64,000 bases of DNA, taken from contig NZ_JBMSEB010000001.1 of assembly GCF_049446075.1 (NCBI RefSeq), forward strand, positions 806,001 to 870,000, read 5' to 3'. Shown one piece after another: positions 40,948-49,527 of this stretch. Position numbers and translations under genes: made by a program. The notes beneath the pieces were generated by a model. That model worked only from the letters and a program-made list of their open reading frames with translations, was not told the origin of the DNA and did not search any database. The stretch comes from Humibacter sp049446075. GTDB taxonomy: Bacteria > Actinomycetota > Actinomycetes > Actinomycetales > Microbacteriaceae. Position 1 is the stretch's first letter. Every line of letters starts with the position of its first letter.

Positions 40948-42758
40948 TCCAGTCCCTCCACAGCCTTGCGGCCACCCGCCAGCTCGATGAAATGGTCTTC
41001 GAGCGTCTTGTCGCCGCGCACCTCGTCGACGGGTCCCGCATCGAGCACGACGCCACCGACGATGATGGCGACGCTGTCGCAGATGCGCTGCACGAGATCC
41101 ATGCCGTGACTGGAGAGCAGCACGGTGCCCCCCGCATCCACGTACCGCTGCAGGATGCCCGTCACCGTCGCAGCAGAGACAGGGTCGACGCCCTCGAACG
41201 GCTCATCCAGCACGAGGAGACGCGGCGAATGGATCATGGCTGCGGCGAGCGAGACCTTCTTCGTCATGCCCGCCGAGTAGTCGGCGACCAGGCGACCCAT
41301 GGCATCCTCGATGCCGAACGCGGCCGCCAGGTCCGCGGATCGCTGCCGGGTGGTCGCGGCATCCAAGCCACGCAGCGTGCCCGCGTAGTACAGGAGCTCG
41401 GCGCCGGTCAGCCGGTCGAACGTGCGCAGGTGGTCGGGCAGAACGCCGATGGTCCGTTTGACCTCGCGCGGATGCTTACGCGCGTCCACCCCGTTCACGT
41501 ACACCGCGCCGGAGTCGGCGCGCAGCAAACCGGTAATGATCGACAGGGTCGTCGTCTTGCCTGCCCCGTTCGGGCCGACGATGCCATAGAGGGATCCGGC
41601 TCTCACGGTGAGGTTGACCCCGTCCACAGCGACGACATCCCCATAGCGCTTGTGCAGACCGTTCACGGAGAGCACAACGGGTGCGGTGGTCGCCGGCGCT
41701 GGGCGAGCGGGCGGGAAGACGCGCGTCTCTGCAGCCCTGCGAGCGCGCGGGTGTTGCGCGGCTCCGCGCTCGTGGAGTTCGGCAGCCGAGGTCGCGTCAT
41801 CTTCCGTCTCCACGGACCCGACCGTGGATGTCGCACCCGTCGTGGCCGCTTCGGATGAACCGGGCCGCGTGAGCGTTGCCCGGTCGACCGTCTCCTCCGC
41901 GTACTCCAGGACGGGAGCGCCGGCCAGCGCCTCGTCACGGGCATCGGACTCGTAAACCTGCTCGACGATCAGATCGAGGTCGGCCTCGCCGGCGTCGGGC
42001 CTCTCGGATGCCCTGCCGCGTGGCGCTGTGTCGGCCACCTCGGTCTCGCGTACGAGTTCTGCGAGAAGGTCAGACGCGTCTTCGTCGGTTCGCTGCGTCT
42101 CGGCGGCTGCTGCGGCTGCGGCCGCCGCTGCTCGACGGCGTCGCCCGAACAGAGTGATCCGTTGTCGCGATCCCGTGTTCTCATCCACCGGAGACGAATG
42201 CGCCGGCAACGGCCCTGTGTCGACTCCGCCCTCCGACTTCGCGCGCTCCGGCTCCGCCTGCTCGGGCTCCGCGTGCTCGGTGTTCGCCCGCTCCGGCGCC
42301 TCTGTCGTGGTGCCCGCTGGACCTTGCGCCGAGGATGCTTCGCCGGCCCGATCCTGGACCTCCTGCGTCTCGGCTTCCTGCGCGACCCGAGCCGCCTCCA
42401 CGGGCGGTCTTCCCGCATCCGCTGCCGGGGCGCCTGCTGCGCTGGTCGGCCTCACGGTAGTCGACCGGGTGCCTGTCGAACGCGTGCGCGTGGTGCCGCG
42501 AGAGCCTCGAGCCCCTGGTGCGGCGACGACCACGGCGGTCTCGCCCGCTCCGCCTTCTGCGACGACCGAGGTGTTCGCTGCAGGTCCCGTGGCACGGGGA
42601 CGCCCGGTCTGCCTGCCCTCCGACTGCTTGGACCCGCGCGCCCTGGCCACGGGGCCGACGGGCGAATCGGAACCGCGTGCATCCGTTCCGGCGGATGCCT
42701 CTGCGCCCCCCGCGATGGTCGTCTGCGGGTCATCTTGCACGCGCCATACCCCCGTCAC
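40923..42758 (-). CDS. ABC transporter ATPase with about 360-residue disordered N-terminal extension
   Basis: About 610 residues. The first 360 are low-complexity Ala, Thr, Glu, Arg and Pro with a basic RRRRAAAAAAAAAA stretch and an acidic middle. The ABC domain follows: VLSVNGLHKRYGDVVAVDGVNL, Walker A GPNGAGKTT, signature YSAGMTKKVSLA, Walker B LLVLDEPFEGVDP. The domain belongs to the ABC-2 exporter group (drug, lipid or polymer export). GTG at 42758 has GAGGGG 5 nt upstream; ATG at 42785 and GTG at 42776 are alternatives. It overlaps the membrane-subunit gene by 25 nt. The extension has no recognisable domain. Confidence 0.85.
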   Translation of the reverse strand: MTGVWRVQDDPQTTIAGGAEASAGTDARGSDSPVGPVARARGSKQSEGRQTGRPRATGPAANTSVVAEGGAGETAVVVAAPGARGSRGTTRTRSTGTRSTTVRPTSAAGAPAADAGRPPVEAARVAQEAETQEVQDRAGEASSAQGPAGTTTEAPERANTEHAEPEQAEPERAKSEGGVDTGPLPAHSSPVDENTGSRQRITLFGRRRRAAAAAAAAAAETQRTDEDASDLLAELVRETEVADTAPRGRASERPDAGEADLDLIVEQVYESDARDEALAGAPVLEYAEETVDRATLTRPGSSEAATTGATSTVGSVETEDDATSAAELHERGAAQHPRARRAAETRVFPPARPAPATTAPVVLSVNGLHKRYGDVVAVDGVNLTVRAGSLYGIVGPNGAGKTTTLSIITGLLRADSGAVYVNGVDARKHPREVKRTIGVLPDHLRTFDRLTGAELLYYAGTLRGLDAATTRQRSADLAAAFGIEDAMGRLVADYSAGMTKKVSLAAAMIHSPRLLVLDEPFEGVDPVSAATVTGILQRYVDAGGTVLLSSHGMDLVQRICDSVAIIVGGVVLDAGPVDEVRGDKTLEDHFIELAGGRKAVEGLEWLHSFSD

Positions 42759-42785
42759 ATGGTCCCCTCGAGGCACCGATCGCAT

Positions 42786-43262
42786 TGTTCGCGGCCTCAG
42801 CGCTCACCTGCGGCGCCCGGTGGGCTCGGCGTCCGTGCCGACGTTCGCCGACCCGAGCATCGTCCCCTTCGGAGCCATCGAATTCCTTACGCTAACCTAC
42901 CAAGCGCTTGGGGCACACCCCTCGCGCGAACGAAGTGGTCGCGCTCTCATAGAGATGTAATGCAAGGAGCTGTTCGACCAGCGATCACGGAGATTTGCCG
43001 GGATTTGCCACGTATGCGCCTGATCGGCCGGTATCCGCTTTCTAAGAGCACTCCCATAAAACGATCACGAAACGGCAACGTCCCGCATTCGGGGCTCAAG
43101 CACCCGGTAAATTCGAATAACGGCACAACGCGGTGTCTTTGCACATACGCATCGGTGACACTTCGGTGAACGCAAGCGGTCGGCACAGGCGAAGGATCTC
43201 TGTTCGCCGCTGATCGACTGTCATCCGCACGTCACACAGTTCAACTCATTGGGGGGTCGACT
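42786..43262. other. Intergenic region, lower GC, divergent promoters
   Basis: About 480 nt without a credible gene. It is visibly richer in A and T than its surroundings between about 42940 and 43150 and contains a direct repeat of GATTTGCC (in GGAGATTTGCCGGGATTTGCC, near 42990-43010). On the minus strand TAGGTT at 42899-42894 could be the -10 box of the ABC ATPase gene. No structured RNA was recognised. Confidence 0.5.
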
Positions 43263-43289
43263 ATGCGCACGAATGACAGGAGACGAAAC

Positions 43290-43988
43290 GTGACCACGAC
43301 ACCGCAGGTTGTCATTCTCGCGGCAGGCATGGGCAGCCGCCTCGGGCGCTCGCTACCCAAGCCGCTCACCGAGCTGAGCGACGGCCGCACCATCATGCAG
43401 CAGCAGTTCGACAACATCCACGCTGCCTTCGGCCCGAAGGTGAAGGTGACGATCGTCGTCGGCTACAAGCTCGAGCACATCGTCGAGGCGTTCCCCGACG
43501 CGTCGTTCGTCTACAACGAGCAGTACGACCAGACGAACACGTCGAAGAGCCTCATGCGTGCCCTCAAAGCGAGCGGCAACGGCGGCGTGCTCTGGATGAA
43601 CGGCGACGTGGTGTTCGATCCGGGAGTGCTCGTGCGCGCCGCGCAGACCATCGTCCGCGACCAGTCCTTCGTGACCGTGAACACCGCGAAGGTGTCCGAC
43701 GAAGAGGTCAAGTACACGACGGGCGCCGAGGGCTTCATCGAGAAGCTCTCGAAGACGGTCAAGGGCGGTCTCGGCGAGGCCGTCGGCATCAACTACGTGT
43801 CCAGCCGCGACAAGGCGGCCCTGCTGCACCACTTGCAGCGAGTGGACGACCAGGACTACTTCGAGCGCGGCATCGAGCTGGCCATCCAGCACGACGGCAT
43901 GCTCGTCGAACCGATCGACATCTCCGACCTGTACGCGGTCGAGGTCGACTTCGCCGAAGACCTGGAGCGCGCGAACCTCTTCGTGTGA
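43290..43988 (+). CDS. Nucleotidyltransferase, sugar/alcohol-phosphate NDP-forming (LicC/TarI-like)
   Basis: A 232-residue NTP-transferase. VVILAAGMGSRLGRSLPKPLTEL (residues 8-29) is the nucleotide-binding loop; LWMNGDVVFDPGVLV has the metal-binding Asp, and EAVGINYVSS plus DYFERGIELAI complete the fold. The short length and the NTSKSLMRAL segment resemble LicC-type CTP:phosphocholine and related CDP-alcohol or NDP-sugar-forming enzymes. It would make an activated building block for the polymer exported by the next two gene products. GTG at 43290 has AGGAG 7-8 nt upstream; an in-frame ATG at 43263 after GGGGGG is the alternative. Confidence 0.8.
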   Translation: MTTTPQVVILAAGMGSRLGRSLPKPLTELSDGRTIMQQQFDNIHAAFGPKVKVTIVVGYKLEHIVEAFPDASFVYNEQYDQTNTSKSLMRALKASGNGGVLWMNGDVVFDPGVLVRAAQTIVRDQSFVTVNTAKVSDEEVKYTTGAEGFIEKLSKTVKGGLGEAVGINYVSSRDKAALLHHLQRVDDQDYFERGIELAIQHDGMLVEPIDISDLYAVEVDFAEDLERANLFV

Positions 43989-44106
43989 CACGTCTCCTAC
44001 TCGAGACGGATGCCGTCGGCCGATCGGCCGGCGGCATCCGTCTTTTGAGTTACGGCTGGTCTTGTGCCTCCCCGTCGCGCCCGCCATGCGCACAGTAGGG
44101 CGTCGC

Positions 44107-44112
44107 TACGAT
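44107..44112 (+). promoter_or_regulatory. -10 box of leaderless TagG-like permease gene
   Basis: TACGAT, then CGTGGG, then GTG at 44119. Confidence 0.5.
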
Positions 44113-44118
44113 CGTGGG

Positions 44119-44937
44119 GTGACGATCTCTGCCGCCGCGCGACCCGCCGAGCGATCTCAACGCTCGCTCTTCGGTCGCTACCGGCACTCGCTGTGGCTGC
44201 TCACGAAGCGCGATCTGCACGTGCGCTACGCGACCAACGCCCTCGGCTACGTGTGGTCCATCCTCGACCCGCTGTTGATGGCGGGCATCTACTACCTCGT
44301 CTTCACCGTCATCTTCAAGCGGGGCGGCGTCACCGAAGACCCGTACATCGTCTTCCTGCTATCGGGCATGCTCCCGTGGACGTGGTTCAACGGCGCGGTG
44401 TCGGACTTCACGCGCGCATACAGCAGGGACTCCAAGCTGATCCGCTCCGTTGCCATCCCGCGCACCATCTGGATCAATCGCATCGTGCTCGGCAAGGGCA
44501 TCGAGTACCTGTTCTCGTTGCCAGTGCTCGCGTTCTTCGTCATCGTGAGCGGTGCGCACGTGTACTGGCAGCTCGCCCTCGTACCGTTGGCGCTTCTCAT
44601 CCAGGCCGTGATGCTCGTGGGCCTCGGGCTCCTCATCGCACCCCTCGTGATGTTCTTCCGTGACCTCGAGCGAGTCGTGCGGTTGCTGCTGCGTCTGCTC
44701 TTCTACGTGTCCGCCGTTCTCTATCCGGCGAACGCGGTTCCGCCCCACACCGTCTTCAGGCTGCTGTCCGACCTGAACCCCCTGGTCGGGCTGTTCGGCA
44801 TCTACCACTCGGCGTTCTTCCCCCACGACCTGCACTGGGATCTCGTGCTGATCTCGGCGATCGGCAGCCTGATCTTCCTGGTCGTCGGCTGGCTCGTGTA
44901 TGCACGCACGATCCGCAGCGTGCTGAAGGAGATGTGA
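44119..44937 (+). CDS. Polysaccharide/teichoic acid ABC export permease (TagG/Wzm type)
   Basis: A 272-residue ABC-2 permease. The N-terminal LLTKRDLHVRYATNALGYVWSILDPLLMAGIYYLVFTVIFKRG is the classic signature of the TagG, RfbA and Wzm group, followed by five more membrane helices; DLNPLVGLFGIYHSAFF is the conserved NP loop. It exports a lipid-linked polysaccharide or teichoic acid. The GTG start is leaderless. The stop codon overlaps the ATP-binding subunit's ATG by 1 nt. Confidence 0.9.
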   Translation: MTISAAARPAERSQRSLFGRYRHSLWLLTKRDLHVRYATNALGYVWSILDPLLMAGIYYLVFTVIFKRGGVTEDPYIVFLLSGMLPWTWFNGAVSDFTRAYSRDSKLIRSVAIPRTIWINRIVLGKGIEYLFSLPVLAFFVIVSGAHVYWQLALVPLALLIQAVMLVGLGLLIAPLVMFFRDLERVVRLLLRLLFYVSAVLYPANAVPPHTVFRLLSDLNPLVGLFGIYHSAFFPHDLHWDLVLISAIGSLIFLVVGWLVYARTIRSVLKEM

Positions 44938-45689
44938 TGCCGAACACCACGGCCACCACCACGATGATCGAAGCGACGGATGTGGGCATCCGTTTCAAGC
45001 GGAACCGGCAGTCACGCCGCAGCTTCAAAGACCTGTTCTCGTCGCGACAGCGGCGCGCGAAGCCGGACGAGTTCTGGGCATTGCGCCACGTGTCCTTCGC
45101 CGTCCCGGCCGGCGAGGCCGTCGGCGTGGTGGGACGCAACGGGCAGGGCAAGTCCACGCTGCTCAAGCTGGTGGCCGGCGTCATCCTGCCCGACGAGGGC
45201 ACCGTGGAGGTGAAGGCGGGCACTGCGCCGCTCATCGAGATCACGGGTGGCTTCGTCGACGACCTGAGCGTGCGCGACAACGTGTACCTGACCGCAGGGC
45301 TGCACGGGATGTCGAGAACGGAGATCGACGAGAGGTTCGACGACATCACGGGGTTCGCCGACATCGGCAACTTCCTCGACACGCCGTACAAGCACCTCTC
45401 CAGCGGCATGAAGGTGCGCATCGCGTTCGCGGTGATCACCCAACTCGACGAGCCGATCCTCATCGTCGACGAGGTGCTCGCGGTGGGTGACCGGATGTTC
45501 CGCGAGAAGTGCTACAGGCGCATCGAGGAGATGCTCGCAGAAGGACGGACGATGTTCTTCGTATCCCACAATGAGAAGGAGATCCGTCGCTTCTGCACTC
45601 GGGGTCTCTATCTGAACGACCACGAGCTCGCGCTCGACTCCGATATCGGCTCCGTGCTCGCCCGTTACAACAGCGACTACGGCGGCTGA
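44937..45689 (+). CDS. Polysaccharide/teichoic acid ABC export ATPase (TagH/Wzt type)
   Basis: A 250-residue ATPase of the TagH/Wzt group: Walker A GRNGQGKST (66-74), signature HLSSGMKVRIAFA, Walker B ILIVDEVLAVGD, and the export-specific FWALRHVSFAVPAGEAVGVVGRNG and GGFVDDLSVRDNVYL segments. It lacks the C-terminal carbohydrate-binding domain found in some Wzt proteins. ATG at 44937 is 5 nt after AAGGAG; an in-frame GTG at 44934 would leave only 2 nt. Together with the preceding permease it forms the exporter. Confidence 0.92.
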   Translation: MPNTTATTTMIEATDVGIRFKRNRQSRRSFKDLFSSRQRRAKPDEFWALRHVSFAVPAGEAVGVVGRNGQGKSTLLKLVAGVILPDEGTVEVKAGTAPLIEITGGFVDDLSVRDNVYLTAGLHGMSRTEIDERFDDITGFADIGNFLDTPYKHLSSGMKVRIAFAVITQLDEPILIVDEVLAVGDRMFREKCYRRIEEMLAEGRTMFFVSHNEKEIRRFCTRGLYLNDHELALDSDIGSVLARYNSDYGG

Positions 45690-45814
45690 CGCTCGCGGGA
45701 ACGCCCCAATCGTTCGGGAGCAGGTCCTCCGGGCGAGCGCGACGTCTCGTCGTCCACAGAACCGCCGCTGAGGAGGCAGTCCACAGCGGATGCCTCGCCG
45801 TCGGATGCCCCGCC

Positions 45815-45820
45815 TAACCT
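45815..45820 (+). promoter_or_regulatory. -10 box of leaderless gene at 45827
   Basis: TAACCT, then CCCCGC, then ATG at 45827. Confidence 0.45.
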
Positions 45821-45826
45821 CCCCGC

Positions 45827-46132
45827 ATGACCACGACTCGACCCGACGAGACCAACGGCAATCCGGGCATGGCGTATCCCGTTCCGTTCGTCTTTGACCG
45901 CAGCACTCCCCCGCGCTACCGCCTACGCAATGCGAGCCTCGAGACGCTCACGGGAGTGCGCTTCTCGCTGCTCGGTGCCGGCAGCATGCCCGTCCAGGCC
46001 CCCATCACGCTCGGCCCCGGAGAGGTGGCCGAGATCCCGATCCATGGCAGCGACCTGGCGCGAGCGACGGTCCTCGTCGTGCGCTGGCATCGCGCGAACG
46101 GCGACGAATACCTGTGGCGCGCCAGCTTCTGA
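45827..46132 (+). CDS. Hypothetical protein, 101 aa, beta-sandwich-like
   Basis: No family recognised. After a polar leader, the sequence alternates short strands: PPRYRLRNASLETLTGVRFSLLGAGSMPVQAPITLGPGEVAEIPIHGSDLARATVLVVRWHRANGDEYLWRASF reads like a single immunoglobulin-type beta domain. No signal peptide. A leaderless promoter (TAACCT 6 nt before the ATG) supports transcription. It lies between the exporter operon and a convergent HTH gene, 6 nt from its end. Confidence 0.6.
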   Translation: MTTTRPDETNGNPGMAYPVPFVFDRSTPPRYRLRNASLETLTGVRFSLLGAGSMPVQAPITLGPGEVAEIPIHGSDLARATVLVVRWHRANGDEYLWRASF

Positions 46133-46138
46133 GCCGGC

Positions 46139-46438
46139 TCAGCGCATGCGCTCACGCTCGCGGATGAAGTCCTTGGCCGTGTACTGACGATGCCGGCCCG
46201 GCAGGTCGTGCAGCGTGAGGCCGGTGATCAGCTCGCCGGCATCCGTGTCGAGGGCCGTGGCGATGCGGATCACCGTGCTCAGGCTCGGATTCGCCCTGCC
46301 GCGCTCGATCTTGCCGTAGTTCGTGGGGTGGATGTCGGCCAGGTAGGCGACCTCTTCCTGGCTCAGACCGAGCTCGGTGCGGATGCCGCGCAGCCGCTCT
46401 CCGACCACGCCCGCGGCGCGAGAGAACGGCTCGACCAT
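46139..46438 (-). CDS. XRE-family helix-turn-helix regulator
   Basis: A 99-residue DNA-binding protein. LRGIRTELGLSQEEVAYLADIHPTNYGKIERGRANPSLSTVIRIATALDTD (residues 16-67) is a Cro/CI-type HTH in which VAYLADIHPTNYGKIERG is the turn and recognition helix. The tail (HDLPGRHRQYTAKDFIRERERMR) is basic and has no sensing domain. A toxin partner is not evident. Its 230-nt upstream region to the TPR gene holds no clear gene. Confidence 0.85.
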   Translation of the reverse strand: MVEPFSRAAGVVGERLRGIRTELGLSQEEVAYLADIHPTNYGKIERGRANPSLSTVIRIATALDTDAGELITGLTLHDLPGRHRQYTAKDFIRERERMR

Positions 46439-46665
46439 GGGTTCTTGTTTATGAGCGCCGCAGCGTTTGGGTCCAGAGCGTTTGTGCCCTGTGCTGTCGG
46501 CGCAACGGCGGTTCGAGACGATCCCGCGCCGTATTCGTGAGTCGTCAAGGCCTCACGCGGACGCCGCTCGGCCAGAGCAGCAGGCTCGAGAATGAGGGTC
46601 GAGAAGTAGCGAGAGAACCAGGCGAGGGAATGCGTTCGAAGTCGGTAGGACGTTGAGCTCTCGCC

Positions 46666-47265
46666 CTACTCGGCGTCGCGGAACTCGTCCCCGTAACGCT
46701 GGATGATGATGGCGGCAGCGTCGTCGAGGGTGTCGCGTGGCATCCCCAGCTCGCTGCGCACCCGAGCGCGGCCCAGCAGCATCGATTCGTACTGCGACTC
46801 GGACCCGGGAACATTGCCGCTGTCCATCGCGCGGATGCCCATGGAGTACCAGCGCTGCGCCTGCTTGAGCTCGTCGACGAGCTCGAAGAATCCGCCGAGC
46901 ACGAGAAATGTGTTGACGAGCTGCGGAGAATCCTTGCGGAGGGCGTCCGCGAGCTCAAGGGCGGCATCCGTTCGCCCGCCCTGGTAGAGCGCCTGGACCA
47001 TCAGCGCACGCGGATCGACATAGCTGGGGCCCCCGTCTTCACGCGCCGCTTCGTAAAGTCGCAACGCCTCGGCGTGATTGCCTGCGTATCCGAAGTTCTC
47101 GCCGGCTTCGACCAGCAGGGCGGCGCGGGACACGTCGTCGGCCAGCGTGAAGTGCTCCTCGTCCGTCGCCCAGTCGCGCAAAGTCTCGGCGATGGCGATG
47201 TTCTCGCCGCGGTGTGCGCGGTCGCGCGCTTTGTCGAAGTCGGACTGAGTGATCAGGCGGGGCAC
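46666..47265 (-). CDS. Tetratricopeptide-repeat-like protein, 199 aa
   Basis: All-helical cytoplasmic protein with helix pairs of TPR spacing: AALLVEAGENFGYAGNHAEALRLYEAA, DPRALMVQALYQGGRTDAALELADALRK, and NTFLVLGGFFELVDELKQAQRWYSMGIRA. It probably serves as a protein-binding scaffold. GTG at 47265 is leaderless: TATGCT lies 6 nt upstream; the longer in-frame start at 47328 is not needed. Divergent from the gene at 47353. Confidence 0.7.
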   Translation of the reverse strand: MPRLITQSDFDKARDRAHRGENIAIAETLRDWATDEEHFTLADDVSRAALLVEAGENFGYAGNHAEALRLYEAAREDGGPSYVDPRALMVQALYQGGRTDAALELADALRKDSPQLVNTFLVLGGFFELVDELKQAQRWYSMGIRAMDSGNVPGSESQYESMLLGRARVRSELGMPRDTLDDAAAIIIQRYGDEFRDAE

Positions 47266-47271
47266 GGGGCA

Positions 47272-47277
47272 AGCATA
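47272..47277 (-). promoter_or_regulatory. -10 box of leaderless TPR-like gene
   Basis: TATGCT on the minus strand, TGCCCC, then GTG at 47265. Confidence 0.5.
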
Positions 47278-47339
47278 GGAGACGCGCCGTTGCCGTCGGG
47301 CGAGCGGATCGGGTACCGCCGACGGCATGGCGGCCTCCC

Positions 47340-47345
47340 TAGACT
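47340..47345 (+). promoter_or_regulatory. -10 box of leaderless gene at 47353
   Basis: TAGACT, then CGAATGC, then ATG at 47353. Confidence 0.45.
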
Positions 47346-47352
47346 CGAATGC

Positions 47353-48186
47353 ATGGCGCGCTCGAAGAAGATCAAGCCGTTCGTCGGGGTGACAGGCACG
47401 AGCACGACCCGCGGCGCGGCCATTCCGTCACTCGTGAATCGCGGCATCGACCGCTTCTTCGCCGTGCAGCGACCGGTCGTGCTGGCGCACCTGCGCAGCA
47501 TCAGGCGCAGGCATCCCGATGCCAGCCCTGAGCAGGTCGCATACCTGGTGGGTCGTCGGTACCTGCTCGCTGTCACGACGAGCGGCACGGCGGTGGGGGC
47601 GACCGCCGTGATCCCCGCGTTCGGCACCGCTGCAACCTTGGCGCTCTCAGCGGCGGAGACGGCAGCGTTTCTCGAAGCGACCGCCTTGTTCGCTCAATCC
47701 ATCGCCGAGCTGCACGGATTGCCCGTCGACGACCCGGAGCGCGCTCGCGCACTTGTGCTGGCGCTCATCCTCGGCAAGGAGGGTTCGAACCTCGTGCGTC
47801 AGTGGGGGCTCGAACTGACCGAAACCGAGGTCAGCAGGCAGTTGTACTGGCGGCAGGTGATCTCCAACAGCGTCCCGCGCGCGCTCGTCGGGCCGCTCGT
47901 GCAAAGGTTGCAGGCGGCGATGACGCGCCGGCTGGCGACGACGGGAACCGCGAGCATCCTCGGCAAGGCGCTGCCGTTCGGAGTCGGCGCCGTGGTCGGT
48001 GGCGCCGGCAACCGCATCACGGGGTCGCGGGTGCTGCACTCGGCCCACGGGGCCTTCGGGCCCGTTCCGGATGCTTTTCCTGCGTCGCTCGCGTCTCCCG
48101 CCGCCGTCGCCGATGACGAAAATCCCGACGGGCAGGTGGTCGTGCAGCAGGCGGAAGTCCGTCAGAGCGGCAGCGTCACTCCCTGA
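47353..48186 (+). CDS. Hypothetical membrane-associated protein, 277 aa
   Basis: No family recognised with certainty. A basic N-terminus (MARSKKIKPF) leads to a helical region with glycine- and alanine-rich hydrophobic stretches, LAVTTSGTAVGATAVIPAFGTAATLALSAAETAAF (about 70-105) and TGTASILGKALPFGVGAVVGGAGNRITG (about 195-222), of the kind that insert into or lie on membranes. The arrangement slightly resembles EcsC-family proteins, but I would not assign it. The last 11 nt overlap the end of the convergent glycerophosphotransferase gene. Confidence 0.65.
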   Translation: MARSKKIKPFVGVTGTSTTRGAAIPSLVNRGIDRFFAVQRPVVLAHLRSIRRRHPDASPEQVAYLVGRRYLLAVTTSGTAVGATAVIPAFGTAATLALSAAETAAFLEATALFAQSIAELHGLPVDDPERARALVLALILGKEGSNLVRQWGLELTETEVSRQLYWRQVISNSVPRALVGPLVQRLQAAMTRRLATTGTASILGKALPFGVGAVVGGAGNRITGSRVLHSAHGAFGPVPDAFPASLASPAAVADDENPDGQVVVQQAEVRQSGSVTP

Positions 48187-49480
48187 GGATCGCCTCGACA
48201 TCATCGACGTCATCGACGTCGGAGTCGTCGCCACGCTCGAGTGTTTCGTCGTCTCCTGCGTGGATCTCGGCGAACCGCTCCCACTCATCCATCAGCTGCT
48301 GCACGGCGTCGCGGAGTCGCCTGATGGCCGCGCCGGGGGTCGTGTCGCCGAAGTAGTGCTGCACCCAGAACGCGAGTCGCTCGCCGGCCTCGTCGTCGTG
48401 CTGCAGCGCGTCGAGGATCGAAACGATGCTGCCTGCATCCTTGGCGTACAGCCACTCGCAGGCGGAGAGATAGCCGGCTCTGTCGATCTCGGCCTCAGGG
48501 CGGACAGGATGCGTGACGAGCAGCGGCTTGCCGGCAGCCAGCCGGTCGTAGACCATCGCGGAGATGTCGACGACCGCGATATCGGCGGCCGAGAGCTGCC
48601 ATCCGAGCTCGGGGCCGTCGTCGTACACGTGCTTCGCCTCGGAATCCGCCACGTTGGCTGCTGCGATGGCCTGGATGATGCGCTTGTTCGCCGCCGCATA
48701 CGCCTCGTCGACCACGCCCGAGCGAGGGTGCGGACGGTAGATCACGCGATGCCGCCCAGTCGCGAGAAGCGCATCCACGAGCGCAACGCCGTGCGAGCCT
48801 ATCGATCCGTAGGCCGCCGCCGCCCTGTCACCTTCCCAAGTGGGCGCGTACAGCACGACCGTCCTCTCGTCCGGTGTGTACGGAAGCTCACCCGAGTAGT
48901 AGTCGGCCTGCGGTCGCCCGATCTTGATGGCCCGCTTGTCGAAGTCGTAGTCCCACAGCACTTTGCTCAGGCGGGTGACGGCGGCGTCACCTGCCACCAG
49001 CGCGTAGTCGTACGCCTTGAACTGGTTGGTGGTCATGTAGACCTTGTCGGACTCGCCATGGTTGATGAACACGTGCCAACGCCGTCCGTATCGCATCATC
49101 TGGAAGTTGCGGGTGCTCTGGTTCACATAGAAGATGACCCGCAGATCTTGGTTCGCGATCGTGTTCTCCAGGTCGACCACGGTGCGCACGTAGGCGACGG
49201 GGACGGGCGACTCCTCGAGGAGCACGGATGCCGCGAGGGGCGAGCGCGAGAGGATCACGACGGGCCACCTCTTGCTCAACTCGGCCATCGGCTTGTACCA
49301 CTGACGAATCTGGTAAAGGCTCGCAGCGCCGTCCGCAAAGTAGACGCCGATCTTGTACGTGCCGGGTACGAGTTCGGGAGCCTTGGGCAGCCGCGCCGCC
49401 AGTTCCACCCGAGCCCGCCGGTGCGCAAAGGCGTTCCGCACGAGACGAACGCCGGCTCGGGCGTCACGAACTAGACCCAT
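48176..49480 (-). CDS. CDP-glycerol glycerophosphotransferase-like (TagF/TarF family)
   Basis: A 434-residue GT-B-type enzyme. The catalytic-type histidine is in VFINHGESDKVY (H141-G142), with RVIYRPHPRSG and the CDP-binding end segment ADIAVVDISAMVYDRLAAGKPLLVTHPV. TagF-family proteins add glycerol or ribitol phosphate to a lipid-linked primer to make teichoic-acid chains. The C-terminal tail is strongly acidic (DVDDVDDVE). A near-leaderless -10 box (AATACT, 9 nt) precedes the ATG. It begins a run of four minus-strand genes read in the order GT2, CDP-alcohol transferase, GT2, and then this gene. Confidence 0.8.
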   Translation of the reverse strand: MGLVRDARAGVRLVRNAFAHRRARVELAARLPKAPELVPGTYKIGVYFADGAASLYQIRQWYKPMAELSKRWPVVILSRSPLAASVLLEESPVPVAYVRTVVDLENTIANQDLRVIFYVNQSTRNFQMMRYGRRWHVFINHGESDKVYMTTNQFKAYDYALVAGDAAVTRLSKVLWDYDFDKRAIKIGRPQADYYSGELPYTPDERTVVLYAPTWEGDRAAAAYGSIGSHGVALVDALLATGRHRVIYRPHPRSGVVDEAYAAANKRIIQAIAAANVADSEAKHVYDDGPELGWQLSAADIAVVDISAMVYDRLAAGKPLLVTHPVRPEAEIDRAGYLSACEWLYAKDAGSIVSILDALQHDDEAGERLAFWVQHYFGDTTPGAAIRRLRDAVQQLMDEWERFAEIHAGDDETLERGDDSDVDDVDDVEAILRE

Positions 49481-49527
49481 GGCGTCAAGAGTATTAGCGG
49501 ATTCTTAGCGACAGCCTGGCCGTCCGG

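Noticed and set aside
39335..41137. A 600-codon open frame overlapping the ABC membrane subunit
   Set aside because: Low-complexity Arg-rich translation, no motif, wholly within the confirmed membrane gene in another frame.
46439..46665. Small gene between the XRE regulator and the TPR-like gene
   Set aside because: Open frames there have no start signal, no motif and composition unlike the coding regions.
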